Assembly (NCBI GenBank): GCA_963777915.1 | Contig: CAVZSH010000003.1 | Coordinates: 434,001-498,000 of the forward strand | DNA from: CAVUPF01 sp963777915 | Lineage (GTDB): Bacteria; Actinomycetota; Thermoleophilia; Solirubrobacterales; 70-9 | DNA length: 64,000 bases | Reading direction: 5' to 3' | Shown here: positions 48,174 through 56,961 of the stretch, piece after piece | Layout of the letters: each line of letters begins with the position of its first letter | Numbering within the stretch: position 1 is the first letter of the stretch | Made by a program: the position numbers and the translations under genes | The notes under the pieces: generated by a model | What the model was told of the DNA's origin: nothing | Seen by the model: the letters and a program-made list of their open reading frames with translations, nothing else | Databases searched by the model: none

Positions 48174-50714
48174 CTATGGAGTAATCTTCCCGATCTTGCC
48201 GCTGCCGTAGTAGGTATACCAGAGATTTTTGTCAGAACCCTGGGTGATGCCCCAGGGAGCGCCTCCTTTGAGCGCATATTCGGTGATCGTGCCCGAGGTC
48301 GTGATTCTACCGATCTTGTTGCTGCTGAAGTCGGTGTACCAGACGTTGCCGTCAGGACCCGACACTATGCCGCGAGGGATGCTTCCTGCCGGTAGCGCAT
48401 ATTCGGTGATCGTGCCCGAGGTGGTGATCTTGCCGATCTTGTTCGTACTGTTGTCGGTGAACCAGACATCCCCATCAGGACCGGTCACGACGCCAACGGG
48501 CTTGCTTCCTGCCGGTAGCGCATATTCGGTGATCGTGCCCGAGGTGGTGATCTTGCCGATCTTGTTCGTCCCCCACTCAGTGAACCAGAGGTTGCCGTCA
48601 GGACCCGCCGCGATGCCAAGCGGTTCGCTTTCTGCCGGTAGCGCGTATTCGGTGATCGTGCCCGAGGTGGTGATCTTGCCGATCTTGCTGGTTCCACGGG
48701 CCGTATACCAGAGCTTCCCGTCAGGACCCTGAGCGATGTCCCAGGGTTCGCTTCCTGCCGGTAGCGCGTATTCGGTGATCGTGCCCGAGGTGGTGATCTT
48801 GCCGATCTTGCTGGTAACGAAGTCGGCGTACCAGAGATTCCCGTCAGGACCGGTCACGATACCGCGGGGATAGCTTTCTTTTGGTAGCGCGTATTCGGTG
48901 ATCGTGCCCGAGGTGGTGATCTTGCCGATCTTGCTTGGGAGGAAGTCGGTGAACCAGACATTCCCATCAGGACCGGCCGTGATGCCCTCCTCGGGCACGG
49001 TCCCTGCCGGCAACCCATATTCAGTGATTTCTCCAATTGGTTTAACCTTATTCGTCGTTTTTGAGGAGGCAGAGTTGGAACCGCTGCTGTTTGTTGCCGT
49101 AACTTTTACGACCAGCGTGTGTTCCACATCCGCTTCGACCGGCGTGTAGGTCGAGCTGGTCGCGCCGGAGATATTGGCGCATTCACCACCGGTGCCGTTG
49201 CAGCGCTGCCACTGGTAGGAGTAGCTGGTAGGTTCGTTGGTCCACGTACCTTTTGTCGTGGTCTCTGGGACCGCCTGGTCGGGCGTTTCCGGCGAGGCGA
49301 CCGGCAATGCCGTATTTTCGGGTGCAAGGCTAATGACGCCATTTGGAGTACCCCATCCAGTTGGACCGTCGTAGCCAGTCTTCGCCGTGCATAGATATGA
49401 TCCGCTGCAAGTCCCATTGCTGCCTTCGGTGGTGTCGAATAGATGCCCTGCTGAGCCTGCCTTATAGAAGGCTTCTGCGCCGAGCGACTTCGTATGGCTA
49501 TTGGAATGAGCCATCACTCCTGCGACATAGGGAGAGCTGGCGCTCGTGCCGCCTACGTTTTCCCATCCGCCTACGTATGGTGTGCTGTAAATCGAAAGGT
49601 GGGTGGCGACAGATGCAACGTCGTTATCCGTACGTTTGCTGCAACTCGCATCGGTTTGCCAGCTAGGCTTCGACTCGACCAGACTGCAACCGCTGCCGCT
49701 GCTAGGCCATACTTTCTCTGACCAGCCGCGTGAGTTTTTGGCTTTTTCGAGTTCGGTGCCGCCTACAGCGATCACATTGGGGGACGCTGCCGGCCAGTTA
49801 GGGGCACCTGAGAAGCCGTAGTAGGCGTAGCCTTCGTCATCGTAGCCCGAGTCACCAGAAGAAACCACCACTGGAATGCCGGACTGTTTGTAGTCTTCGA
49901 GATATTCCGAGCAGCCTTTTTCTTTAGGGCAGACTTCCGCGTCCTTTTCGGGATAGCCGTAGCTGTTGCTAATCTCGGTGGCGCCAAGTGTCGAAGCCTC
50001 TTTTACCGATGCTGCGGTTTCGGCGGGGTCTTGGCCGCTGGCCTCGACGAGAAGGATGTGGCACTTCGGACATGCACTTGAGACCATATCCATGTCGAGA
50101 GAGGTCTCAACCCCCCATTCTTCTTCAAGAAGGCCACCGGTAGGAGGGTAGTTTTTTTCTTCGCCTTTTTCGTTGACTTTCCGAAAGCAGTTGGTGACTT
50201 CTTTTTTCGAGTTTTCCCTTTTGCATTCCGGAAGTTCGTATTTTTCGCGATAGACGGCTAGATCCGATTCTGCTGTTTTATCGCCATATGCGTCGACGAT
50301 GGCGACGGTCTGACCTTCGCCGCCAGTGGTCGGAGTCCCATACGCTCCCTCTAGGTCTTTGGGTGCCCATCCACCCAATTCGCCGCTGCCTTCAAGTAGC
50401 GGGCCGCCGCCAGGGACCGCATAGCCGGACGCCGTCTGGACTGGTTGTGGTTCGATGATCAGGTCGCATTCTGGGATCATTCTGCCGCCAGGAGGGCAGA
50501 GGGTGTATGGCTCTGTTTTGGAAGGCGTAAGCGAGTAGGTCAAGCCTGTTTCAGCCTGACTTGGCGGTTCAGCCGCGCTCGCGGCTTGCGGGAGCGCAGC
50601 ACCGAGCACGAAGGCGGCGAGGATCAGCGGCAAAGCCAAGCGCGACGATCGTCGGGTGCGCATTGGCTGACTCAGGTGGGGCGTGCCGACTGGGCTGAAC
50701 CGGAGAATCTTCAT
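48174..50714 (-). CDS. Sedolisin (S53) protease fused to a Vgb-like seven-bladed propeller
   Basis: An 846-residue secreted protein (signal LALPLILAAFVLGAALPQAA; GGGAGG 4 nt before ATG). The S53 domain keeps its active site: Glu203 and Asp207 in GVETSLDMDM, Asp288 in SSGDSGYDDE and Ser391 in GGTSASSP. After an Ig-like module (SYSYQWQRCNGTGGECANIS, about 490-545) come seven repeats of about 41 residues, GTITEYALPAGSxPxGIxxG PDGNLWFT...KIGKITTS, the virginiamycin-B-lyase-type propeller. Seven repeats complete one propeller. Sedolisins work in acid; there is no obvious separate prodomain beyond about 100 residues. The propeller probably targets the protease to a glycan or protein, which is inference. 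Confidence 0.92.
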   Translation of the reverse strand: MKILRFSPVGTPHLSQPMRTRRSSRLALPLILAAFVLGAALPQAASAAEPPSQAETGLTYSLTPSKTEPYTLCPPGGRMIPECDLIIEPQPVQTASGYAVPGGGPLLEGSGELGGWAPKDLEGAYGTPTTGGEGQTVAIVDAYGDKTAESDLAVYREKYELPECKRENSKKEVTNCFRKVNEKGEEKNYPPTGGLLEEEWGVETSLDMDMVSSACPKCHILLVEASGQDPAETAASVKEASTLGATEISNSYGYPEKDAEVCPKEKGCSEYLEDYKQSGIPVVVSSGDSGYDDEGYAYYGFSGAPNWPAASPNVIAVGGTELEKAKNSRGWSEKVWPSSGSGCSLVESKPSWQTDASCSKRTDNDVASVATHLSIYSTPYVGGWENVGGTSASSPYVAGVMAHSNSHTKSLGAEAFYKAGSAGHLFDTTEGSNGTCSGSYLCTAKTGYDGPTGWGTPNGVISLAPENTALPVASPETPDQAVPETTTKGTWTNEPTSYSYQWQRCNGTGGECANISGATSSTYTPVEADVEHTLVVKVTATNSSGSNSASSKTTNKVKPIGEITEYGLPAGTVPEEGITAGPDGNVWFTDFLPSKIGKITTSGTITEYALPKESYPRGIVTGPDGNLWYADFVTSKIGKITTSGTITEYALPAGSEPWDIAQGPDGKLWYTARGTSKIGKITTSGTITEYALPAESEPLGIAAGPDGNLWFTEWGTNKIGKITTSGTITEYALPAGSKPVGVVTGPDGDVWFTDNSTNKIGKITTSGTITEYALPAGSIPRGIVSGPDGNVWYTDFSSNKIGRITTSGTITEYALKGGAPWGITQGSDKNLWYTYYGSGKIGKITP

Positions 50715-50940
50715 GTCGCCTCCCGCGTGGCTGACTGGTAGATGTGCGCCACACGATCAGGACTGGGGGCGATGGTCAAGGAGGTTCATCGAATGATCGA
50801 AGAAACCCCTACCATATATTCGGTATGGATTTCGCAAACGGCGTTATAGCTCGGGTGAGCTGGCGGGCAGACCTTCGCGGGGAGGGTTGGTGAACGCGAT
50901 CTCGTTGCCCGTAGCAGGCCGCCGTGCCACGGCCGGTGAG
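50715..50940. other. Intergenic region between two propeller genes
   Basis: 226 nt. Contains CCATATATTCGGTATGG (about 50812-50828), a short imperfect palindrome in an AT-richer patch that could be a promoter or operator for the sedolisin gene. No gene. Confidence 0.35.
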
Positions 50941-53766
50941 TTAGCGGGCGGGCGGTGAGATGGGGCGCAGAGTACCGATGCCTCGCAAAGACTTGCGGGA
51001 ACGGCGAGTCTTGCGCCGATGGTGCCGAGTCGTTGGGTGATGAACGACCACCGTCTTTTCCTTGGTCGTCGCTGTGCCGTCGCGCGGCGTGAAGGTGATC
51101 GAGATTCGGACGCCGAGCTTGCCTGATTTCATCAGGGCGCTGAGGGCGTCCTTGCGCGGTTTGATCGTCAGCTTCGTGGTGCCGGCTGCGCTCGCTGTCG
51201 CCGAGCCCGTCCCGTAGGCGCTGCGCTTGTCTTTGCGGTTCTCGCCATCGGAGCTTTCCAGCACAGCCGCGATCGCGGTCGCTGAAAACGTTCCGGGGCC
51301 GGAAGTGTTTAGCGCGACCAGGATTCGGCCGTTCTTGTGGCCTCTCGTCGCAATGATCTGGAAGTCGTTGGCGATCGGCAGTGGTGTCCCTTCGCCTTTT
51401 GGCACTTGAAGCGCTTCGCTTGTCGCATGTTCGGAGCCTGCGCTGTTGGTTGCGGTCACCTGGCAGGCGAGGCCGTGGCCCTCGTCGACTCCCTGGACTG
51501 TGTAAGTGCCGGCTGTCGCGCTGGCGATCGGCACGCCATCGCGCAGCCACTGATAGGCGAACCCAGGCGCGGGTTCGCCCGACCACGAGCCCGCGGAGCA
51601 CGAGAGAGCGTGCCCGACCGATGGGGTGCCGGAGATCGCGGGGGGGTGGATGTTCGCGGGTGCCACCGGCGGCGTAGGTGTCCCGACGATCGCCCTGCCG
51701 CGGGAGTCGGTGACCACGCACATCCCTTCGGGGACGCAGGAGACACCGGTCAGATCGGTCACGTAGAGTTCGAAGGGAGCGAGGGGGCGGACAGGAAGTC
51801 CGTATATGTTTTCGACGACCCAGGCCGACCCGCCACCGGTCGGGTCTGTCGTGGTGAGCACGTTGCCCGGCGAGCCATTGCCGCCATACGTGGTCGTGAC
51901 GCACAATCCCCCCGTCGCGCACGCCAGTTCATCAAGACCATTCAGGTGCCGGCCGGTAACAGAGAGTGCCGCCCAAGCGTCCACGCCAGCGGTCGGTTCG
52001 GTCGAGGTGAGGAGGGTGTCGTCGAGGCGGACCGTGACGCAAAGGCCCGCCGCGAGACAGGAGATGCTGCGGCCAGCCCCAACGTAGGTCTCCTTCCAGG
52101 TCGCCGCCCCGCCAGCCGGATCTGTCGAGACAACGACGTAGCCCCCTGGGCCGTCCGGATTGGATCGTTCGCCTCCATCGGTCGCGACGCAGAGCGTCTC
52201 GGACGGACAGGAGACACTGCCAAGATCTTCATCTTCGTCGGCTACATGAGCGACCGTCCAGGCGCCTGCGCCAGCAGTTGGTTCGGTGGAGGTGACGACG
52301 TCACCTTCGCGGTCGATCGCCACGCAGAGGGCGACGGATGCACACGAAACCCCCCTCAGCGGGATGGCACCGTCGATGTCGGTGGTGATCCACGCGGCAG
52401 CGCCACCTGTCGGTTCGGTGGAGGTCACCACGTTCCCGGCTTCATCGACGGCGACGCAGAGCTCGGCCGAGGGGCAGGAGACCCCGGTCAGCCAGTGACC
52501 GTCGATGTGGGCCGAACTCCAAGAACCGGCCGCGCCATCGGGGTCAATCGAGGTGAGGACGTTGCCGGCGTCATCGACCGCAACGCAGAGATGGACAGAG
52601 ACGCACGAGATCGCTTGGGGCGAATTAGCGCCGACTTCCAGCATGGTCGAAGTCCAGGCACCTTCGCCTCCCGTCGGGTTGGTCGAGGTGACGATGCCGC
52701 TTTCGCTGTCGGAAAGGATGCAGAGGCTTTCTTCCACGCAAGAGACATCGTCGATCGAAGTGTGGGGGAGGTTGATCGGCGTCGAGGTCCAGGCGCCTTC
52801 GCCTCCGGTCGGGTCGGTCGAGGTGAGGACCGCACCACTACCCGTTACGGCGCAGAAGGCAGCGATGGGGCAAGAGATACGGCCGCCGCCGCTGCCTTCG
52901 ACCTTGGTTCCCGACCATGCCCCGGCGCCTCCGGTCGGTTCGGTCGAGGTGAGGACGTTTCCCGAGTCGTCGACGGCGGCGCAAAGGCCTTCGGAGGGAC
53001 AGGAGACACTAGTGATCGTGTTGCTTGAGTCCACATCGCTCGTCGTCCAAGCACCAGCACCGCCGTTCGGATCGGTCGAGGTAATGAGCTCGCCTTCTTC
53101 ACCTACAGCTACGCACAAGCCCACGGACGGGCAGGAGACGCCCCAGATGAGGTTCGAGTGGGTACCGTCGATGTGGACGACGCTCCAGGCGCCGACTCCA
53201 CCGGTCGGGTTGGTCGAGAGGATGGCATTGCCGTCCGAGTCCCCGGCCACGCAGAGGCTCGCAGACGCACAGGAGACACTCGCGATGCGCGTCATCGCGT
53301 CGACCTTGACCTCAGACCACGCTCCGGAGCCGCCGGTCGGATCGGTCGAAGTCAGAACGTCGCCTGAGCCGTCGACGGCGACGCACAACGCGGTCGAGGG
53401 GCAGGAAACGGCTGTCAGGCCGCTGTCGGCGTCAATGGTGGCGCTGGTCCATGCGGCGGCGCCTCCGGTCGGCTCGATCGAGGTCAGAACGTCGCCTGAA
53501 CCGTCCACGGCAACGCACAGGCTCGCCGAAGGGCAGGACACGCCTTCAATGGCGGTCGGATAGGCGAATGGGGGGGTCGTGTCGGCGCGCACCGGCGGCG
53601 CCCATCTCAGCGGTGAGGGCAAAGCCATCGCTGGGCTGGCGCTTGCCAACGCCCCGGCTAGAAAAGTCACTATGACGAGGCCGAGGAGAAAAAGCTTATT
53701 TCCGCGGGAAGCACAGCGACGCCCTGGCCGACGGCTATCTTGACTACGAACTCCTTCGATCAACAA
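50941..53766 (-). CDS. Secreted 14-repeat propeller-like protein B
   Basis: A 941-residue paralogue of the protein at 45517, start TTG 53766 after a GGGGGGG site. Signal: LFLLGLVIVTFLAGALASAS. Fourteen repeats of the GVSCPSASLCVAVD / GDVLTSTEPTGG type, each with C-x5-C. Unlike protein A it has an inserted Ig-like module (GHALSCSAGSWSGEPAPGFA, YQWLRDGVPIASATAGTYTV) before the shared C-terminal domain (NGRILVALNTSGPGTFSATA; TTKLTIKPRKDALSALMKSG) and a basic tail RHHRRKTRRSRKS that may attach it to the wall. The two paralogues flank the sedolisin gene. Confidence 0.88.
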   Translation of the reverse strand: MLIEGVRSQDSRRPGRRCASRGNKLFLLGLVIVTFLAGALASASPAMALPSPLRWAPPVRADTTPPFAYPTAIEGVSCPSASLCVAVDGSGDVLTSIEPTGGAAAWTSATIDADSGLTAVSCPSTALCVAVDGSGDVLTSTDPTGGSGAWSEVKVDAMTRIASVSCASASLCVAGDSDGNAILSTNPTGGVGAWSVVHIDGTHSNLIWGVSCPSVGLCVAVGEEGELITSTDPNGGAGAWTTSDVDSSNTITSVSCPSEGLCAAVDDSGNVLTSTEPTGGAGAWSGTKVEGSGGGRISCPIAAFCAVTGSGAVLTSTDPTGGEGAWTSTPINLPHTSIDDVSCVEESLCILSDSESGIVTSTNPTGGEGAWTSTMLEVGANSPQAISCVSVHLCVAVDDAGNVLTSIDPDGAAGSWSSAHIDGHWLTGVSCPSAELCVAVDEAGNVVTSTEPTGGAAAWITTDIDGAIPLRGVSCASVALCVAIDREGDVVTSTEPTAGAGAWTVAHVADEDEDLGSVSCPSETLCVATDGGERSNPDGPGGYVVVSTDPAGGAATWKETYVGAGRSISCLAAGLCVTVRLDDTLLTSTEPTAGVDAWAALSVTGRHLNGLDELACATGGLCVTTTYGGNGSPGNVLTTTDPTGGGSAWVVENIYGLPVRPLAPFELYVTDLTGVSCVPEGMCVVTDSRGRAIVGTPTPPVAPANIHPPAISGTPSVGHALSCSAGSWSGEPAPGFAYQWLRDGVPIASATAGTYTVQGVDEGHGLACQVTATNSAGSEHATSEALQVPKGEGTPLPIANDFQIIATRGHKNGRILVALNTSGPGTFSATAIAAVLESSDGENRKDKRSAYGTGSATASAAGTTKLTIKPRKDALSALMKSGKLGVRISITFTPRDGTATTKEKTVVVHHPTTRHHRRKTRRSRKSLRGIGTLRPISPPAR

Positions 53767-53869
53767 AAGACCCCCCCTGACTCACATGAGGCCGGCTTGA
53801 ACGCGGCCCTGAGCGACTCGTCAGAACTTCACTATAACTCGCTAACTCGCGCTGCTTGGATCGTCGGGA
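53767..53869. other. Short gene-free spacer
   Basis: 103 nt upstream of protein B's start, relatively AT-rich (ACTTCACTATAACTCGCTAA); likely promoter region for the propeller cluster. Confidence 0.3.
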
Positions 53870-54124
53870 TCATGCGAGGCCACCGCTGAGTTCCAGCGGC
53901 TCAACGTCGACGCCCCACTCGCTGCCCATGCGCCTAACGGCGCGGCTGACGTAGGGAAGCGCCCGAGGCGAGCAGAGATAGCGGACGCGGGCGAATTGAC
54001 GGGTGGCAAGCGAGCGCCGCCAGGCCCGCATCAGCTCGTCGAGGCGGGTGGCGCCCTTGGCGGTCAGCTCGACATTGAGTGCGATAGGGCATTCGTCGAT
54101 GAGGACGACCAGGTCAATCCGTGC
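53870..54124 (-). pseudogene. 3' remnant of a replication-relaxation-type gene
   Basis: Eighty-four codons in the same frame as sigma factor 2, directly after its TGA: RIDLVVLIDECPIALNVELT, AKGATRLDELMRAWRRSLAT, RQFARVRYLCSPRALPYVSR, AVRRMGSEWGVDVEPLELSG. This matches the nuclease-like C-terminal third of the replication-relaxation protein at 42370 (ADLAVLAEGGTIAIEVELTP...). No start or N-terminus; a deletion probably joined sigma factor 2 to this tail. Confidence 0.65.
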
Positions 54125-54664
54125 TCAGCCCAGTGCCTCGGCGGCGCGCAAGCGGCCACGGCCCCGGCGAATGCAGCGGTCGACCTTGGAGTAGGTCCAG
54201 CCGCGATGCTCGGCGATCTCGCGGTAAGAGTAGCCGGCGGCGCGCAGCAGAAACGCCATGCGCTGATCGGGCTTTAGATAGGCAAGGCGGGCACGGGCGC
54301 CCTCTGCTTCGATCACCCGCTGCTCTGGACCCGGTGCAAGGCAGGGAAGCGACTCCAGCACCGCTCCCAGCTCCTCTCCCCCACGCTCGGACTCCTGGCC
54401 GGCGCGGCGCTCCCAATGCTCGCGGCGGTGCTTTCGCCAGCACTCGCGCTTTAGCGTCAGGATGAGCCAGGCCATTGGCGGTGCGCCTCGGTCGGGGTCG
54501 AAGTGGCAGATGAAGGAGACGAACGCCTCATTTATCGCCTCATCGGCGTCGGCGTAGCTGGCGGCGTTTCGTCGAGCGATCGCGAGCAGCAGCCGGCGCC
54601 AATCGCGATAGAGCCTCTCGGCGAGATTGCCCACCTCTGAGCGAGTGCGGTCTTCTACATACAT
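54125..54664 (-). CDS. Sigma-70-like sigma factor 2
   Basis: A 179-residue protein from ATG 54664 (GGGGGG site 5 nt upstream). Region 2: LAERLYRDWRRLLLAIARRN, ADEAINEAFVSFICHFDPDR, GAPPMAWLILTLKRECWRKH. Region 4: LAYLKPDQRMAFLLRAAGYS, YREIAEHRGWTYSKVDRCIR. Close in layout to sigma factor 1 (44172). The two bracket the lipoprotein and propeller genes, so one or both may transcribe that cluster; no anti-sigma gene is present. Its reading frame continues past TGA into a replication-relaxation remnant. Confidence 0.85.
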   Translation of the reverse strand: MYVEDRTRSEVGNLAERLYRDWRRLLLAIARRNAASYADADEAINEAFVSFICHFDPDRGAPPMAWLILTLKRECWRKHRREHWERRAGQESERGGEELGAVLESLPCLAPGPEQRVIEAEGARARLAYLKPDQRMAFLLRAAGYSYREIAEHRGWTYSKVDRCIRRGRGRLRAAEALG

Positions 54665-54828
54665 CTGAACCCCCCCATCCGTGGTGCCCGCAAGGCAACA
54701 ATTGTCAGCTACAGATGGCAGGGCTGTCAAACAGTTGCGCTTAAGACGCGACCGCAAGGCCGGTCGGGAAGCAACAGCCCCAGGAGGGCGGTGCCCCTTC
54801 CCGTGGCCCGGCTAGGCTTCGCCTTTAC

Positions 54829-54899
54829 GGCGCCTTGGCGGAGTGGTTACGCGGCGGTCTGCAAAACCGTCTACACCGGTTCGATTCCGGTAGGCGCCT
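54829..54899 (+). tRNA. trnC-GCA: tRNA-Cys (GCA)
   Basis: 71 nt. Acceptor GGCGCCT with AGGCGCC, D-arm GGCGGAGTGGTTACGC, anticodon arm CGGTC-TGCAAA-ACCG (anticodon GCA), T-arm CCGGTTCGATTCCGG, discriminator T. No copy of its 3' end was seen elsewhere in the window. Confidence 0.95.
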
Positions 54900-54988
54900 T
54901 GGGGGCGAGCACCCCATCCTCGTCGCCTCGTCGGCGGCTCCCGCAAGCGGCGAAGCATGGCTCCCCGGCCCTGCGCGAGGATGGGCCG

Positions 54989-55348
54989 ATGTCCGACCGG
55001 CCCGTGGCGATCACGCGACTCAACTTCTTGCTCGCCGAGGCAACGATCGCCCACGAGGCGATTTTCGACCTGCACCGAAGGCTGCCCGTCCGCGGACGGG
55101 CCGGGACCGACTCTGCCGAGCTGGTAGCCGAGTCGGCGCAGATCGCCACCGTGCGGCTGCCCGGCCTAGCCGTCCCGTTGCGAGGGCTGGCCACCCGGTG
55201 GGACGAGGAGAGCCTGCTTGATCCGCAGGCCGCGGATTCGACGGCGCAGGAGATCGCGGCACAACTGGCGGCCGTGGAGCCGGAGATGCGATCACTCCTC
55301 TCTCGCCAGAGCGAGATCGCCGCAAAGCTCCGGGCGCGGCTCGCCTAG
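54989..55348 (+). CDS. Helical protein of unknown function
   Basis: A 119-residue protein from ATG 54989: SDRPVAITRLNFLLAEATIA, HEAIFDLHRRLPVRGRAGTD, a middle loop, and a long C-terminal helix EIAAQLAAVEPEMRSLLSRQ, SEIAAKLRARLA with coiled-coil spacing. The longer upstream frame would overlap tRNA-Cys. No family recognised. Convergent with the 73-residue gene at 55356. Confidence 0.55.
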   Translation: MSDRPVAITRLNFLLAEATIAHEAIFDLHRRLPVRGRAGTDSAELVAESAQIATVRLPGLAVPLRGLATRWDEESLLDPQAADSTAQEIAAQLAAVEPEMRSLLSRQSEIAAKLRARLA

Positions 55349-55355
55349 ATCAGGA

Positions 55356-55577
55356 TCACGCGGCGGCGAACCGCCGCGTGGCGGCCTGCTCATACCGATC
55401 GGCCAAGGCGAGTGCGGCTTCCCGCTGTCCCTCGAACTCGCTCGCCTCCGCTTGGCCTCGGAGTTGTCGGGCGCGAGCCCTCAGTTCGTCCGGCGTCTGT
55501 TCGGTGTCCGCAAGCAGTTCTTCCATCAGGTCGATGGGCCAGCGATCGGGAATGTCGGGCCAGGGGCGGACTGCCAT
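55356..55577 (-). CDS. Small helical protein
   Basis: A 73-residue protein, AVRPWPDIPDRWPIDLMEEL, LADTEQTPDELRARARQLRG, QAEASEFEGQREAALALADR, YEQAATRRFAAA. Mostly one amphipathic helix, acidic in the middle. The first residues (WPDIPDRWP) are unusual. Unknown role; convergent with the preceding gene. It may be a remnant cofactor of the AIPR gene 18 nt upstream. Confidence 0.5.
   Translation of the reverse strand: MAVRPWPDIPDRWPIDLMEELLADTEQTPDELRARARQLRGQAEASEFEGQREAALALADRYEQAATRRFAAA
55357..55380. terminator. Hairpin between convergent genes
   Basis: CACGCGGCGG-cgaa-CCGCCGCGTG is a perfect 10-bp stem 9 nt after the stop at 55348, overlapping the last codons of the opposite gene; it could end transcription from the left. 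Confidence 0.55.
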
Positions 55578-55594
55578 CAGAACGAGTGTAGACC

Positions 55595-56731
55595 TCAGGA
55601 CGGTCTACCGGCGGAAGAAGCACGGGCGCGGCTTGTTCCCCGTATGCCCCAGAGAAGGCGGGGAAAGTATTGGCAGTGACTGCCAAAACCTGCCGAAATC
55701 GTGCGTAACCATGCCGAATCTCGCTTGATCTGAGCTTGGTGAATCGGGCCGATTCGACCTGATTCTTGGCTCTGTAAAGCCAAAAAACGGCGAAAAACCG
55801 TGCGGCTTTGCTGGCCATTGATGATCTGGGGGTTCGAGATCACCATCCGTTCGTGGCCCGAGGAGCTCTCAAGCATGGCGTCGTCACAGACGATCGTGAT
55901 GCCGTTGTTGAGGTACCAGAAGCTGGCCGGGTCCTTGCGCAGCGTCTTTCGGATCTCCTGGTTGATTCCGGTCTCACCCAGGTAGCCGCGGATGTTGCGG
56001 GCAAAGAGCTTGACCCCGTACTGGTTGACAAGCTGGCCGATCTCCCACCCGTTCACCGAGAAAGTGGAGGATGACACGCTACTGGCCTCGTCGAACCTTT
56101 CCTGCGGCTTTCCTTCGACCGGAAGCTCGACCGATGCGACCGGCGGTGCCACTCCGTCGAGATAGTCCCGAAAGACCGCCATCACCCGCTCGCCGGTGAG
56201 GATCGTCAGGCGCGGGCGCTGCGATGCGGGAACGTCAACCTTGCGGACCTGTCGCTTGGCCTCGTCCTCGAGGAGGGCGGAGCAGCGGCCGAGAGTCGCG
56301 AAGTGCAGGTTGAGGCGATAACCACGCTCGAGGACCGCCTCGCGCGCCTGCTCCGCTAAGTGCGCTGCGGCTCCCTCGAGACCCTCCATGAACGACACAA
56401 ACCTCTCGTCGTCCCCTGCAAGGCGCTCGGCGAGGGCGGCGAAGTCGAGCACGTCCGCTCGCGACTCGCCGTTGGCAAGCAGCTTTTGACGGTACTTGCC
56501 CTGAACGATAGAGACGAGCCGCGCCGTGTGGTCGATGTGTATCGCGTCGATGTTCTTCTCACCGGAGTGCCCAGTGAGCGCCGCGACTGCCGCGGTTTTG
56601 TCACCTGTGATGAACGCAAATAGGAACCAAACCACGAACAAGTCGTCGTCGGACAGCCTGGGGAACTCGTCACGGAAAATCCCCAGGTCGCTGCGTAATT
56701 GCTTGAGTTCTTGGTCTCGCTTCTTGCTCAA
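55595..56731 (-). pseudogene. AIPR-family abortive infection protein, C-terminally truncated
   Basis: About 378 residues from TTG 56731 (GGGGGG 4-5 nt upstream). The AIPR domain is clear: YGVKLFARNIRGYLGETGIN, QEIRKTLRKDPASFWYLNNG, ITIVCDDAMLESSSGHERMV, ISNPQIINGQQ. Beyond NGQQSRT the sequence turns into unrelated FRRFLALQSQESGRIG and a Ser/Arg-rich tail. Full-length AIPR proteins continue by one to two hundred residues, so the gene has lost its 3' part. AIPR proteins act in abortive phage defence. Downstream of the split protein-kinase gene. Confidence 0.75.
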
Positions 56732-56961
56732 GATCGCCCCCCCGGACTGGCCAAGCTTATCCCGGTCGCTTTCCTTGCAACGGCCCAAGCATGGCACGCT
56801 TGCTGGGTCTTGCGTTCGCATAAGCCCCGAGATCGCGGAGTGCTGGGTTCCGCGGAAAGCGGAAGCGGAGTGGGCTCGGCGTCTGTGTACTCGTCATGGA
56901 TGCAGCAGCCGGCCGCCTATTGGCGAAAGGTACACCGTATGAGCGCCCCGCTCCGAACTCG

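Noticed and set aside
48200..49020. Repeating 123-bp pattern like a CRISPR array
   Set aside because: It encodes the seven Vgb-type propeller blades in frame; units vary as protein repeats do.
51337..53028. 563-residue plus-strand frame opposite protein B (and 425 residues at 46907)
   Set aside because: Antisense of the fourteen-repeat proteins; no start signal, and the sense strand has signal peptides and conserved cysteines.
54791..54988. Upstream extension of the 54989 gene
   Set aside because: It would translate through tRNA-Cys.
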